This document shows, piece by piece, positions 34,290-43,288 of a DNA stretch of 64,000 nt (the first letter of the stretch is position 1; each line of letters opens with the position of its first letter). This DNA comes from JBNNGK01 sp050268245 (GTDB lineage Bacteria; Pseudomonadota; Gammaproteobacteria; Enterobacterales; Enterobacteriaceae). Location of the stretch: positions 310,001 through 374,000 of the forward strand of contig NZ_JBNNGK010000002.1 of NCBI RefSeq assembly GCF_050268245.1, in the 5' to 3' direction. The position numbers and the translations under genes were made by a program. A model generated the notes under the pieces. It was not told the origin of the DNA and ran no database searches. It worked only from the letters and a program-made list of their open reading frames with translations.

Positions 34290-35594
34290 ATGTTATTACG
34301 ATTCAGTCAGTTACCTGTCACTTGTCGCACAGAATTACGCGCCATAGAAAATGCCGTAGCGATGATCGTATTTAAACCCGACGGTACGGTGCTACGTGCC
34401 AATGATCTCTTTTTGCAATGTATGGGGTTCGACAGGGAGGAGGTGGTAGGGCAACACCACCGTATTTTCTGTGAGGCGAAATATGCCGCGAGCGATGCTT
34501 ATCGGCAGCATTGGAATAAGCTCAATCACGGGGAAGCGATTACCGATAATAGTAAACGCTTGCGCAAGAATGGCGAGGTGGTGTGGTTACAGGGCACGTA
34601 TATTCCGGTGTTCAATAATCAAAGGAAAGTAACAGAAATTATCAAAGTGGCGAGTGATATAACCGAGCGGGTTGTGCAGGCGCAGGAGCAGCGTAGTTTG
34701 CTGGCGGCGCTGAATCGTTCGATGGCGATGATTAGCTTCACCCCGCAGGGGACGATTCTGGATGCGAATGACAATATGCTGTCTTTGTTGGGATACCAGC
34801 TTGAAGAGGCGCGCGGCCAGGATCACCGGATTTTATGCCCGCCCGAGTTTGCCGCTTCATCCGCCTATCAGCAACATTGGCAACGCTTGAGCCGCGGTGA
34901 ATTTATTACCGGTCGTTTTGAGCGGCAAAACCGTCACGGGGAGCGAGTTTGGCTGGAAGCCAGTTACAACCCGATTGTTGATAATGAAGGCCAGGTGACC
35001 AAGGTGGTTAAGATAGCACAGGACATCACCCGCTTGATGCAGCAACAGCAACATGAAGAGGCGTTGATGCGCGATGTGCATCATCTTTCATTAGCCACAG
35101 ACAAAAGCGCGATGCAAGGTGCCACCATCGTTCAGCAGGCCGTTGACGGTATGCAACAGGTGGAAGTTGCCGCCCGGCAAACTTCACAGCGAGTGAGTGA
35201 GTTAGGCGATTATTCGCAACAGATCGACAGCATCGTTGCCATGATGCGAAAGATTGCGTCGCAAACCAATTTATTGGCGATTAATGCCTCAATTGAGGCG
35301 GCACATGCCGGTGAGTTTGGGCGCGGATTCGCCGTCGTGGCCAGTGAGGTTCGCGCTCTGGCAGAGCAATCTCGTCAGGCGGCGGTTGAGATTGAAGGCA
35401 TGACGAAATCGATCCAGCAGGGAGTGGCGGCCGCGATGTCAAACATGGCCGTTTGTGTTGAACAGGCGGGGGGCGGCGTGGCATTAACCCAGGATGCGGG
35501 GAATGTTATTCATCAGGTCAATGTTGGCATGCAAGATGTGGTCAAACTGATGCAGGCATTTCGTTCGGTGAAGCAAGAAACAGTGCAACACTGA
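34290..35594 (+). CDS. Soluble PAS-PAS-methyl-accepting signalling protein (BdlA-like)
   Basis: 434 residues from ATG 34290; no membrane segment. Two PAS domains (about 12-120 and 135-245), each with a C-terminal PAC motif (VIKVASDITER and VVKIAQDITRL). Then a short MCP signalling domain whose tip MRKIASQTNLLAINASIEAAHAGEFGRGFAVVASEVRALAEQS at about 318-360 contacts CheA/CheW. The layout resembles Pseudomonas BdlA, which controls biofilm dispersion. Family members may bind haem or FAD in PAS; residues here do not settle this. Lies between rlmF and ybiO, not in a che cluster. Confidence 0.87.
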   Translation: MLLRFSQLPVTCRTELRAIENAVAMIVFKPDGTVLRANDLFLQCMGFDREEVVGQHHRIFCEAKYAASDAYRQHWNKLNHGEAITDNSKRLRKNGEVVWLQGTYIPVFNNQRKVTEIIKVASDITERVVQAQEQRSLLAALNRSMAMISFTPQGTILDANDNMLSLLGYQLEEARGQDHRILCPPEFAASSAYQQHWQRLSRGEFITGRFERQNRHGERVWLEASYNPIVDNEGQVTKVVKIAQDITRLMQQQQHEEALMRDVHHLSLATDKSAMQGATIVQQAVDGMQQVEVAARQTSQRVSELGDYSQQIDSIVAMMRKIASQTNLLAINASIEAAHAGEFGRGFAVVASEVRALAEQSRQAAVEIEGMTKSIQQGVAAAMSNMAVCVEQAGGGVALTQDAGNVIHQVNVGMQDVVKLMQAFRSVKQETVQH

Positions 35595-35642
35595 GGTTGG
35601 CAGGCTCCCACCCATCTCGAAGTGAGAGCCTGTCATTGAGCG

Positions 35643-37877
35643 TTAGCCGAGGTTTTCTTGCGGTTTGTTCGGCAATCTGGCGTTGGTTTCCGCGGGTGGG
35701 GCGTCATCTGGCGCATAAGATAACTGTACCGCCTGTTGCGGCATGGTGATACCCGCCCGATCAAAATGCATCTTCACCAGCCGATCCAACGCATATTGCA
35801 CTACCCATTGTTTCAATGCTTGCGTGCGTACCGTGATGCGGGTGGTAAATGAGCGATCGCCCAACGCCACCACGCCGTTAAATACCGGTTCGCCAATCAG
35901 GAAGTGCTTCACCTGCTCATCCTGTTGCAGCGCTTTCACCGCCTGATGCAGAACCTCATTGACGCGGTCGATGTCTTCTTCACGGCTGACGGTGTAATTA
36001 GCCCGGTATACGCCGAACTCGCGTGCATAGTTCGCGAGGGTGGTGATCGAGGAGAAGGGCACAATGTGGTAGACGCCGTAGTCATCGCGTAACCCGATCG
36101 AGCGGATAGTCATGCGCTCCACGGTGCCGGTAATGCCACAGACCGTGACGTACTCGCCGGTATTCATGCCGTTTTCAAACTGAATAAATACCCCGGTGAT
36201 CACGTCTTTTACTAGCGTTTGCGCACCAAAGCTGATGGCTAGCCCCAGCGCGCCGGCACCCGCCAGCAGCGGGGCAATGTTGATGCCGACCTGCGACAAA
36301 ACAATCATCACGGTAATGGTGCTGATCACAATGGCGAGTACGTTGCGAAACAACGCCAGCAGGGTGCGTTCACGCGCACTTGAACGCATGCCGTTGCTCA
36401 ACTCCAGCGTCAGGCGGTGCTCAATAATACTGGCCATGATCGTCCAACTCACCACGGCTACCGCCAGAATCAGCAGAATATGCACTAACCCACTAATGAT
36501 GCGCGCCCCGCCCTCGCTGTTGGCCCATTGGTAGAGATTGATCAGATGCCAGGCATCGAGTAGAAACAGCGTGGCCGTCAATACCACCATGATACGCAGG
36601 ATTTTCAAACCGTTGGGAATGTAGGCGTTAATGCGGCGTTCTAGCATCGGATAGCGGCGGTTAACGTCGGCTGGCAGCGTAATGCGCCGGAAGATCCAAC
36701 GCGTTAGCATCCCGGAAAGCAGCGCCCCGATGCCGACCACCAATAGGCTTTTCACTGTCGCACTCATCATAAAGCTCAGGCTGTTACCTAACTCAAACTG
36801 TGAAAGCACCAGTAGCACCAGAAAATAAGCCATCGCCAACAGATGCCAAACGTGCCCCAATCCATGCAAGATCACGCTGAAAAAGGCCATTGAACGTTCT
36901 GCCAGCAGGTTGATTTGCTGCTGAATGGGTTTGCGGTTAATCATAATCAGCATCAGGGCGTAGCCGGTCAAGGTCAGCATGATCAGCAGATTGGCAACCG
37001 CGGCGGCCGGATAGCTGATTTGGGTTGCGATCACCGGCACCACCACCATCAAACCATAGCCGATCAGACCACTTAGCCAGGCAAGGCGCTGGTTCCAATA
37101 ATGGGCACTGGCATCACTGAAAGGGAAAGGACGCAGATAAGCAAAGTTAGGCGCAAAGATCAGCCGCAAAACCGCCTTGAAGAATTCGATCACCGCGAAC
37201 GCACTGAGGAACAAGGTTTGCTGGCGGGCAATGACCGAGCTGCTGGCGTTGACATACTGGGCGAACAGGTGACCTGCGGCTAACGCCAGCCCCAACACCA
37301 GTAAGTCGATCACGAAAGCACAAAGGATCGCCATCGGTAATTGATACCACGGCCGGCGTTGCAGCCTGATAGGGTGACCCCAACTGCCTATCAGTTGGTA
37401 CAGTGGGCTAACCAGCCGCCTGATCAGATGAAAAATGGCGAAGGTAAATGCCACTGTCAGTAAAAAATACCCCAAAGCGCGGAAAAAGGTGGTGCTATTG
37501 AAAGGATGTTTAGGGCCGGAATCGATCACTTTTTGCAGCCCAGACAGCTTTTGGTTCAAGGTATTGAGGCTGTCTTGCGCCAACCCGCTCAGGCTGTCGC
37601 TCAGCGTCGCGGGAGACGCGGGCGCATCGTCCTTTGTGGGGGCGGGCGTCGTTTCTCCGCTCGATTGTTTGAGCTGTGTAATGAGTTCTGCGCGGGCGTT
37701 GTCATCTTCTAATAGCTTTATTAATGCGGCGCTGGATTGCTGCTGCGTATGCTCTGCCGTTGGAGCTGCGCTGAAACCCGGTTGGGGAGCAATCAGCAAA
37801 ACGATCAACACGAGCAGCGGATAAAGCAGGCGTTCTCGCAGAGAGGAACTGAATCGGCGCTGGGCATGTGGCGGCAT
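35643..37877 (-). CDS. ybiO: Moderate-conductance mechanosensitive channel YbiO (MscS family)
   Basis: 744 residues from the ATG read from 37877 (AGGAGATCCACG upstream). Signal peptide at about 8-35, periplasmic coiled region, then about ten membrane segments and the MscS core: the pore-lining Gly/Ala-rich helix APLLAGAGALGLAISFGAQTLVKDVITGVFI, then the beta domain GEYVTVCGITGTVERMTIRSIGLRD. Releases solutes on hypo-osmotic shock. E. coli ybiO is also next to glnQ. Confidence 0.93.
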   Translation of the reverse strand: MPPHAQRRFSSSLRERLLYPLLVLIVLLIAPQPGFSAAPTAEHTQQQSSAALIKLLEDDNARAELITQLKQSSGETTPAPTKDDAPASPATLSDSLSGLAQDSLNTLNQKLSGLQKVIDSGPKHPFNSTTFFRALGYFLLTVAFTFAIFHLIRRLVSPLYQLIGSWGHPIRLQRRPWYQLPMAILCAFVIDLLVLGLALAAGHLFAQYVNASSSVIARQQTLFLSAFAVIEFFKAVLRLIFAPNFAYLRPFPFSDASAHYWNQRLAWLSGLIGYGLMVVVPVIATQISYPAAAVANLLIMLTLTGYALMLIMINRKPIQQQINLLAERSMAFFSVILHGLGHVWHLLAMAYFLVLLVLSQFELGNSLSFMMSATVKSLLVVGIGALLSGMLTRWIFRRITLPADVNRRYPMLERRINAYIPNGLKILRIMVVLTATLFLLDAWHLINLYQWANSEGGARIISGLVHILLILAVAVVSWTIMASIIEHRLTLELSNGMRSSARERTLLALFRNVLAIVISTITVMIVLSQVGINIAPLLAGAGALGLAISFGAQTLVKDVITGVFIQFENGMNTGEYVTVCGITGTVERMTIRSIGLRDDYGVYHIVPFSSITTLANYAREFGVYRANYTVSREEDIDRVNEVLHQAVKALQQDEQVKHFLIGEPVFNGVVALGDRSFTTRITVRTQALKQWVVQYALDRLVKMHFDRAGITMPQQAVQLSYAPDDAPPAETNARLPNKPQENLG

Positions 37878-38021
37878 CGTGGATCTCCTGTCGCTCGGTG
37901 AGTGCGTGTTAAATGTTATCAAAACAGTCAATAGAGTAGGGCGTGTTAAGGCACGCGGCGTAGGAAAGTGTGCTAAAAAAATGGCGGCTAAGATGAGCCG
38001 CCGTGGTAAGGCTGTGGGAGA

Positions 38022-38744
38022 TTAAGAAACGTGTTGCAGGAACTCTTGCAAGCGCTGGCTGGGTGGATGATTGATCAGCGTGTGGGGATCGCCATCCTGT
38101 GCGATCCGGCCTTTGTCGATAAAGATCAGGCGAGAGGCGACTTTTTCCGCAAAGCCCACTTCATGGGTGACGATCACCATGGTCATGCCTTCCTCGGCCA
38201 GATCTTGCATCACTTTTAGCACTTCATGACGTAGTTCAGGATCGAGCGCTGAGGTGGGCTCATCGAACAGCATCATCTTCGGTTTTACCGCCAGTGCGCG
38301 GGCAATCGCTACACGCTGTTGCTGCCCACCGGACAGTTCAGAGGGATAGTGATGTGCACGTTCCGCCAATCCCACTTTTGTCAGCAGTTCACGGGCTAAT
38401 TTTTCCGCCGCGGTTTTTTTCAAGCCACGTACCCGCTGTGGGCCAAAGGCGACGTTTTCCAGTGCTGTTAGATGGGGAAACAGGTAAAACTGTTGGAATA
38501 CCATGCCTGCTTCTTGGCGAATCAGCCGATCGTCGACGTTGGGATCGTTGGCCTTTAAGCCGTCGACGATCAGATCGCCATAGGTGATCTCTTCGAGTTT
38601 ATTGATACAGCGAAGCAGCGTGGATTTACCCGAGCCAGAAGGCCCGATGATCACCACCACTTCTCCCTGATTAATCTTCAGATCGATATCATGTAGCACC
38701 TGGGTTTTGCCAAAGTGCTTGGAGACGTTTTTAAATTCAATCAC
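38022..38744 (-). CDS. glnQ: Glutamine ABC transporter ATP-binding protein GlnQ
   Basis: 240 residues from a GTG start at 38744, so that the protein begins (V)IEFKNVSKHFG as in E. coli; a longer frame exists. Walker A GPSGSGKST, signature LSGGQQQRVAIARAL, Walker B MMLFDEPTSALDPE, switch His VTHEVGFAEKV. GTGA overlaps the glnP stop by four bases. Energises the high-affinity glutamine importer. Confidence 0.96.
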   Translation of the reverse strand: MIEFKNVSKHFGKTQVLHDIDLKINQGEVVVIIGPSGSGKSTLLRCINKLEEITYGDLIVDGLKANDPNVDDRLIRQEAGMVFQQFYLFPHLTALENVAFGPQRVRGLKKTAAEKLARELLTKVGLAERAHHYPSELSGGQQQRVAIARALAVKPKMMLFDEPTSALDPELRHEVLKVMQDLAEEGMTMVIVTHEVGFAEKVASRLIFIDKGRIAQDGDPHTLINHPPSQRLQEFLQHVS

Positions 38745-39400
38745 AGGATTTTCATCCTTCTTTCCAGACGACGCAGAACAAAGCTCAGCACCAGCGTAAT
38801 AATCAGATAGATAACGGCCACGGCGCTCCAAATCTCCAGCGCGCGGAAGTTACCGGCGATAATTTCCTGCCCTTGGCGCGTTAGCTCGGCGACGCCGATC
38901 ACAATAAACAGTGAGGTATCCTTGATGCTGATAATCCACTGGTTGCCAAGCGGCGGTAGCATACGGCGCAGTGCCAGCGGCATGACGACGTAGCGGATGG
39001 TTTCACGGCGCGACAGCCCCAAAGCCAAGCCGGCCTCACGAAAACCACTATGAATCGATAACACGGCACCACGGGTGATTTCAGCAATATAGGCACCGGA
39101 GTTGATCATGATGGTGACGACCGCTGCGGTAAACGGATCGATGCGCAAGTCGCTAAATGCCAAAGGTAAGGCGAAGTAGATAAACATCACTTGCACCACA
39201 ATCGGCGTGCCGCGAATCACTTCGATAAATGCCAGTGCGATGTGGTTGACAATCCAACCGCCGTAAGTGCGGGCAAAACCGGCGATCAAGCCGATAAACA
39301 GGCCGCCAATCAGACCGAGGACCGAAATCCACAGGGTCATCTTGGCGCCTTCTAACAAAATGGGGATAGCGGGCCAGATGGCACTCCAGTCGAACTGCAT
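38741..39400 (-). CDS. glnP: Glutamine ABC transporter permease GlnP
   Basis: 219 residues from ATG 39400 (MQFDWSAIWPAIPILLEGAKM). Five membrane segments; EAA loop REAGLALGLSRRETIRYVVMPLALRRMLPP. Almost the same as the E. coli protein. Middle gene of glnHPQ; about 110 bases separate it from glnH. Confidence 0.96.
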   Translation of the reverse strand: MQFDWSAIWPAIPILLEGAKMTLWISVLGLIGGLFIGLIAGFARTYGGWIVNHIALAFIEVIRGTPIVVQVMFIYFALPLAFSDLRIDPFTAAVVTIMINSGAYIAEITRGAVLSIHSGFREAGLALGLSRRETIRYVVMPLALRRMLPPLGNQWIISIKDTSLFIVIGVAELTRQGQEIIAGNFRALEIWSAVAVIYLIITLVLSFVLRRLERRMKIL

Positions 39401-39511
39401 GATATTTTCTCCCGGTGATCCCACACGCTGTGGGCATCAGATACAACAAAGCACAGAGGGCAACCATGCGGCTCTGCGCTTAATTCGTTATCGGTTGATA
39501 GATGTCCCGAA

Positions 39512-40252
39512 TTACTTAGGTTCAGTGCCGAACCATTTTTTATAGATCTCGTTATAGGTGCCGTTTTCACGCAGCGTTTTCAGCGCACCGTTCACTTTTT
39601 CGCGTAGGTCGCTGCCTTTCGGGAACGCGATGCCGTATTGCTGTGCTTCCAACGAATCGCCGACGGTTTTGAACTTGCCTGCGCCCGCGGTTTTGATGAA
39701 GTACAGAATGTTAGGTGTGTCGTGAATCACGGCGTCTGCCCGCTGGGTACCGAGCTCCATGTAGGCGTTATCGATGTTCGGGAACTGACGCAGGTTTTTG
39801 GTTTTTACGTTTTGCTTGACGTAATCCACCGAGCCGGTGCCGCTTTTAACCGCAACCACTTTGCCATCCAGGTCTTTGATGCTTTTCACGCTGTCATTGT
39901 TGGCGTTAACCATGACCAGCAGCCCGCTTTTGTAGTAACCGTCTGAGAAGTCGATGGCTTTTTTACGTTCGTCGGTGATGGTGATGCCCGCCAGCGCCAG
40001 ATCAACATTTTTCGTTTGCAACGCTGGAATGATGCCGCCGAAGTCCATCGGTTTCAGGGTGTAATCCATTTTCAATTCTTTAGCGATCGCGGCCCACAGA
40101 TCGATGTCGAAGCCGACATATTCATTCCCCTGTTTAAATTCAAATGGAACGAAAGCGGTGTCGGTAGCGACGACCAGTTTGTCCGCTGCGTGTGAACTGA
40201 CGGCAAAGGCCAGGGAGAGTGCGGCCAGTGAGACGTTAAAAATTGACTTCAT
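39512..40252 (-). CDS. glnH: Glutamine-binding periplasmic protein GlnH
   Basis: 246 residues from ATG 40252 (AGAGGAA upstream). Signal peptide MKSIFNVSLAALSLAFAVSSHA; mature ADKLVVATDTAFVPFEFKQG. SBP_bac_3 fold with YVGFDIDLWAAIAKEL. First gene of glnHPQ, under a sigma-54 promoter with NtrC sites upstream. Confidence 0.96.
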   Translation of the reverse strand: MKSIFNVSLAALSLAFAVSSHAADKLVVATDTAFVPFEFKQGNEYVGFDIDLWAAIAKELKMDYTLKPMDFGGIIPALQTKNVDLALAGITITDERKKAIDFSDGYYKSGLLVMVNANNDSVKSIKDLDGKVVAVKSGTGSVDYVKQNVKTKNLRQFPNIDNAYMELGTQRADAVIHDTPNILYFIKTAGAGKFKTVGDSLEAQQYGIAFPKGSDLREKVNGALKTLRENGTYNEIYKKWFGTEPK

Positions 40253-40307
40253 AAGAGGAATTTCCTGTACAGGTTGTGGTTTACCCATTTTTTAATGCAT
40301 TATCGCT

Positions 40308-40325
40308 ATGGAAGATTCGTGCCAT
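40308..40325 (-). promoter_or_regulatory. Sigma-54 promoter of glnHPQ
   Basis: On the minus strand TGGCACGAATCTTCCA: GG at 40323-40322 and CC at 40311-40310, ten bases apart. The -24 element TGGCAC is perfect; the -12 element reads TTCC instead of TTGC. It lies about 60 bases before the glnH start, as for E. coli glnHp2. Confidence 0.7.
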
Positions 40326-40396
40326 AGTTACAACTGTTTTTAAAACAAGGGGTTGTGATGTGATATTGTGCCGACTAGGCGAATATTTATTATTGC

Positions 40397-40424
40397 GCAC
40401 CAAAATGACGCCCCAAAATGGTGC
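40397..40424. promoter_or_regulatory. Tandem NtrC-type sites upstream of glnH
   Basis: GCACCAAAATGACGC (40397-40411) and GCCCCAAAATGGTGC (40410-40424) each resemble the NtrC box TGCACCAAAATGGTGCA; a further half-site TGGTGCAC is at 40439-40446. They lie about 80-120 bases upstream of the -24/-12 promoter, normal for an enhancer. Confidence 0.75.
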
Positions 40425-40626
40425 TATCGATAGCGAGTGGTGCACGGGACTATAATTAACTAAATAACGGGCGAGAAACAACCAATAATTAACAATTTTG
40501 CATCAATAGTGATAACTAAATCTAACTTTTCGCACATATAAAGGCAGGGTAGGAGAAATAGTTGACGTTGGGTTGGCGAGTGCTCACTGCCAACGGACGT
40601 TGGTTTTGCGGTAATGCGTCTCGCCG

Positions 40627-40893
40627 TTAGCGTAGTTGACTGTCTTTACTGCCACGACGATTGTACAGGCTGTTCGCCGCTTGTTGTTTATCTAACTCGG
40701 ACTGGCAGGCCAGGCAATAACGCACGCCTTGTAATGCCAAGCGTCGCGCTTGCGGAATCGCCTCACCACATTCTTGACAATACTGGGCACTTTCGCCGTG
40801 ACCAAGCGCTTGACGCGCACGCTGCACGGCATCATCGACGGTCGAGTCAATTTGATCTTGTACAGCCCCTTCGGCTGCCCAACCATTTGCCAT
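40627..40893 (-). CDS. ybiI: YbiI, DksA/TraR-type zinc finger protein
   Basis: 88 residues from ATG 40893, preceded by GGAGGTAACGCT. C4 zinc finger CQECGEAIPQARRLALQGVRYCLACQ at about 35-60 and the C-terminal YNRRGSKDSQLR as in E. coli YbiI. DksA-type fingers bind RNA polymerase in the secondary channel in larger homologues; YbiI itself is uncharacterised. Confidence 0.93.
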   Translation of the reverse strand: MANGWAAEGAVQDQIDSTVDDAVQRARQALGHGESAQYCQECGEAIPQARRLALQGVRYCLACQSELDKQQAANSLYNRRGSKDSQLR

Positions 40894-41026
40894 AGCGTTA
40901 CCTCCGGGATATAGGAACCTCAAAGGCACACGGCGTATGCCGTGTTCATATCAAATGAAAAAAACAACAGGTTGAGCCGCAGCGTCAACCTGTTGTTGAT
41001 GCATCATGCCGGCGGCACGACGTTAA

Positions 41027-41533
41027 TCATGACTCAATGTTGGATTCGATAAACCACAGGAACTTGTCCAGATCGCGTGATGCTGCAGTGAACATATCAG
41101 CTGTGTCTTCATCTTCTACTTCGGTGATCGCCTTGCGAATGTCATTGGCGACCATACCGTAGCGATCCGCCAGTGCTTTAAGGTGTTCCTGTACGCTGTG
41201 AATGTTCGTTGGGTAGCTTTTCAGCGGTGTTTTATCATTCACTACTTGCACGGTGCCCAGTGCAACGCCGCCCAGTTGAACCACGCGTTCAGCAAAAGTA
41301 TCTTGGTGTTCGGTGATGGCGGTACGGAAGCCGTCCAGCATCTCATGTACGGCGATAAAGTTTGCACCACGCATGTTCCAGTGCGCTTGTTTCGTGATCA
41401 ACGACAGGTCGATAAACTGCACTACCTGATGATTCAATGCCTTGATGGCAGCCAGTTTGGTTTTTTCATCCATGTCATTGCGTGTGTAAAGCAGGTCAGA
41501 AGATTTCGTTTTAACCAGTTTAGCGGTACTCAT
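41027..41533 (-). CDS. dps: DNA starvation/stationary phase protection protein Dps
   Basis: 168 residues from ATG 41533 (AGAGGATATC upstream). Ferritin-like; ferroxidase residues within HWNMRGANFIAVHEMLDGF. The Lys-rich N-terminus (STAKLVKTKSSDLLYTRND) binds DNA. It sequesters iron and compacts DNA under stress. E. coli order glnH-dps-rhtA is preserved apart from ybiI and the omptin gene. Confidence 0.96.
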   Translation of the reverse strand: MSTAKLVKTKSSDLLYTRNDMDEKTKLAAIKALNHQVVQFIDLSLITKQAHWNMRGANFIAVHEMLDGFRTAITEHQDTFAERVVQLGGVALGTVQVVNDKTPLKSYPTNIHSVQEHLKALADRYGMVANDIRKAITEVEDEDTADMFTAASRDLDKFLWFIESNIES

Positions 41534-41984
41534 TGCTGATATCCTCTTGATTAGTCGTTGTCCCAAATTGCTACGAGATAATTATAGCAATGATATGGCA
41601 TTTTGCAGGATGAAATAGGCTATGGGTTAAATAGGTTTAACCCATTGGTTTATGCGTAAGATCGGGCGTATAGTATTGAAGGTTAAATTTAATGTAATAA
41701 TCTATATCGTTTTTTTTATTTTTACTGATTTCTGATAGGCCGTTGATGTAAATAATCATCCCGGCGTGATAAATATTAATAATAATTTGGTTTGCGCTAT
41801 ATTTGTCTTTGTTTGGTTCAGGGTGTTGATCTGTTTATACTGAATGCCGTCGTGTTTAATACCCGATCACTCACGGTTAATTGCTCCCTCCGTTTTATTC
41901 AATAGCGATTGCCCTAAAAAACTATGTTTTCTGATCATGTTTAGCTTCTGTTAAAGCTTTTTGGCGGACCATAAGGGTAGAATA
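41534..41984. other. AT-rich upstream region of dps
   Basis: 450 bp, no gene. Holds the dps promoter close to 41580-41700; in E. coli this is controlled by sigma-S, OxyR and IHF, whose sites I cannot assign here. The composition change marks the edge of the omptin insertion. Confidence 0.45.
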
Positions 41985-42119
41985 ATGGTGACGTTAATCG
42001 CCGTATTAATCACTGTCTCCTTGATAACGATGCACCGTGTTTTTAAGCTTGGCTGGGCATTCGGTTGGGAATGGAAAGTTGTAGAAGCTGCTGTCCTGCG
42101 GAATGACACTCATGTTTAG
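41985..42119 (+). CDS. Possible 44-residue membrane peptide
   Basis: ATG at 41985 with AAGGG ten bases upstream; frame MVTLIAVLITVSLITMHRVF, then KLGWAFGWEWKVVEAA and stop at 42117-42119. The first 16 residues make one hydrophobic helix, followed by a Trp-rich amphipathic part. No known relative. It might be real or chance. Confidence 0.35.
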   Translation: MVTLIAVLITVSLITMHRVFKLGWAFGWEWKVVEAAVLRNDTHV

Positions 42120-42259
42120 GGATATATTATAGGGCATAAAATTGCGTATGGCAGGTGGCGTTAAACAATACCTCAACGTTCAGTGGTTAGTTGTTGACTT
42201 GTTACGTCATAGCTAACATAAAGCCATTGTTCATGATTAATTCATAGGGATATAGGTTA

Positions 42260-43204
42260 ATGAAAATTTCAATAGTGACTCTCACCATCGCCGTGTCTGT
42301 CTCTTTTTCCGCTATAGCGGATGTTGATAAGAGTATTTTTGCGCCAAAGAGTTTTTCGGGGGACATAGGCTTGGGAAGCCTTAGCGGTAAAACCAAGGAG
42401 CGGGTTTACGACCCAGACTTTGGTGGGCATAAAAACAGTCAACTCAACTGGAAATACAGTCATGCAGCCATCATTAAAGGCTCGCTTGACTGGGATTTAA
42501 TGCCGTGGGTATCAATCGGCGCTTCAGGCTGGACAACGATTGCCAGCCGTGGTGGTTATATGGATGATACTGATTGGCTGGATGACAGCCAGGAAGCATG
42601 GACAGACCAGAGTAAGCATCCTAATACGCGCTTAAATTATGCAAATGAATTCGATCTCAACGTAAAAGGATGGTTATTAAACGAACCCACCTATCGCTTT
42701 GGCGCGATGGTGGGTTATCAGGAAAGCCGCTATAGCTTCAACGCTAGCGGCGGAGCTTACCATTACACTGATGAAGACACTGGCTTACCTGATATTGGAT
42801 CTTTCCCAGCCGGGGTGACGGTCATCGGCTACAAGCAGCGTTTTAAAATGCCGTATATCGGTCTTGTAGGGAGCTATCGTTATCAAGATTTCGAGCTCGG
42901 CGGTAGCGTTAAATACAGTGGATGGGCACGAGTGTCTGACAACGATGAACATTACCTGACAAATACCACCTTCAAAGCGAATATTAAGAACCAGAATTTT
43001 TACTCTCTTGCCGGGAATGTTGGTTATTATTTGACGCCCAATGCAAAAATTTATATGGAGGGCGTCTGGAACCGCACAACCAACAAACGAGGCAGTTTGT
43101 CTGCTTATAATAACGAAACAGGGGAAATAAATGGCGCAGCGAACAGTAGCGGTATTGAAAGCTATAATTTTATGACCTCAGTTGGCCTAAGGTACGCTTT
43201 CTAA
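42260..43204 (+). CDS. Omptin-family outer-membrane protease
   Basis: 314 residues. Signal peptide MKISIVTLTIAVSVSFSAIA. Ten-strand beta barrel with C-terminal RYAF. Both catalytic pairs are present: Asp-Asp in GGYMDDTDWL (Asp83/Asp85 in OmpT numbering) and Asp-His in SDNDEHYL (Asp210/His212). Omptins (OmpT, Pla, PgtE, CroP) cut at basic residues and destroy antimicrobial peptides or activate plasminogen, and need LPS. More AT-rich than its neighbours and absent from this place in E. coli, so probably acquired. Confidence 0.92.
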   Translation: MKISIVTLTIAVSVSFSAIADVDKSIFAPKSFSGDIGLGSLSGKTKERVYDPDFGGHKNSQLNWKYSHAAIIKGSLDWDLMPWVSIGASGWTTIASRGGYMDDTDWLDDSQEAWTDQSKHPNTRLNYANEFDLNVKGWLLNEPTYRFGAMVGYQESRYSFNASGGAYHYTDEDTGLPDIGSFPAGVTVIGYKQRFKMPYIGLVGSYRYQDFELGGSVKYSGWARVSDNDEHYLTNTTFKANIKNQNFYSLAGNVGYYLTPNAKIYMEGVWNRTTNKRGSLSAYNNETGEINGAANSSGIESYNFMTSVGLRYAF

Positions 43205-43288
43205 ATACAGTATGCCGGAGTATTCGTCCGGCATTTATCATTGTTATTTATAATTTCGCCTGGCTGATTGACGGCCAAATGATAAAGG

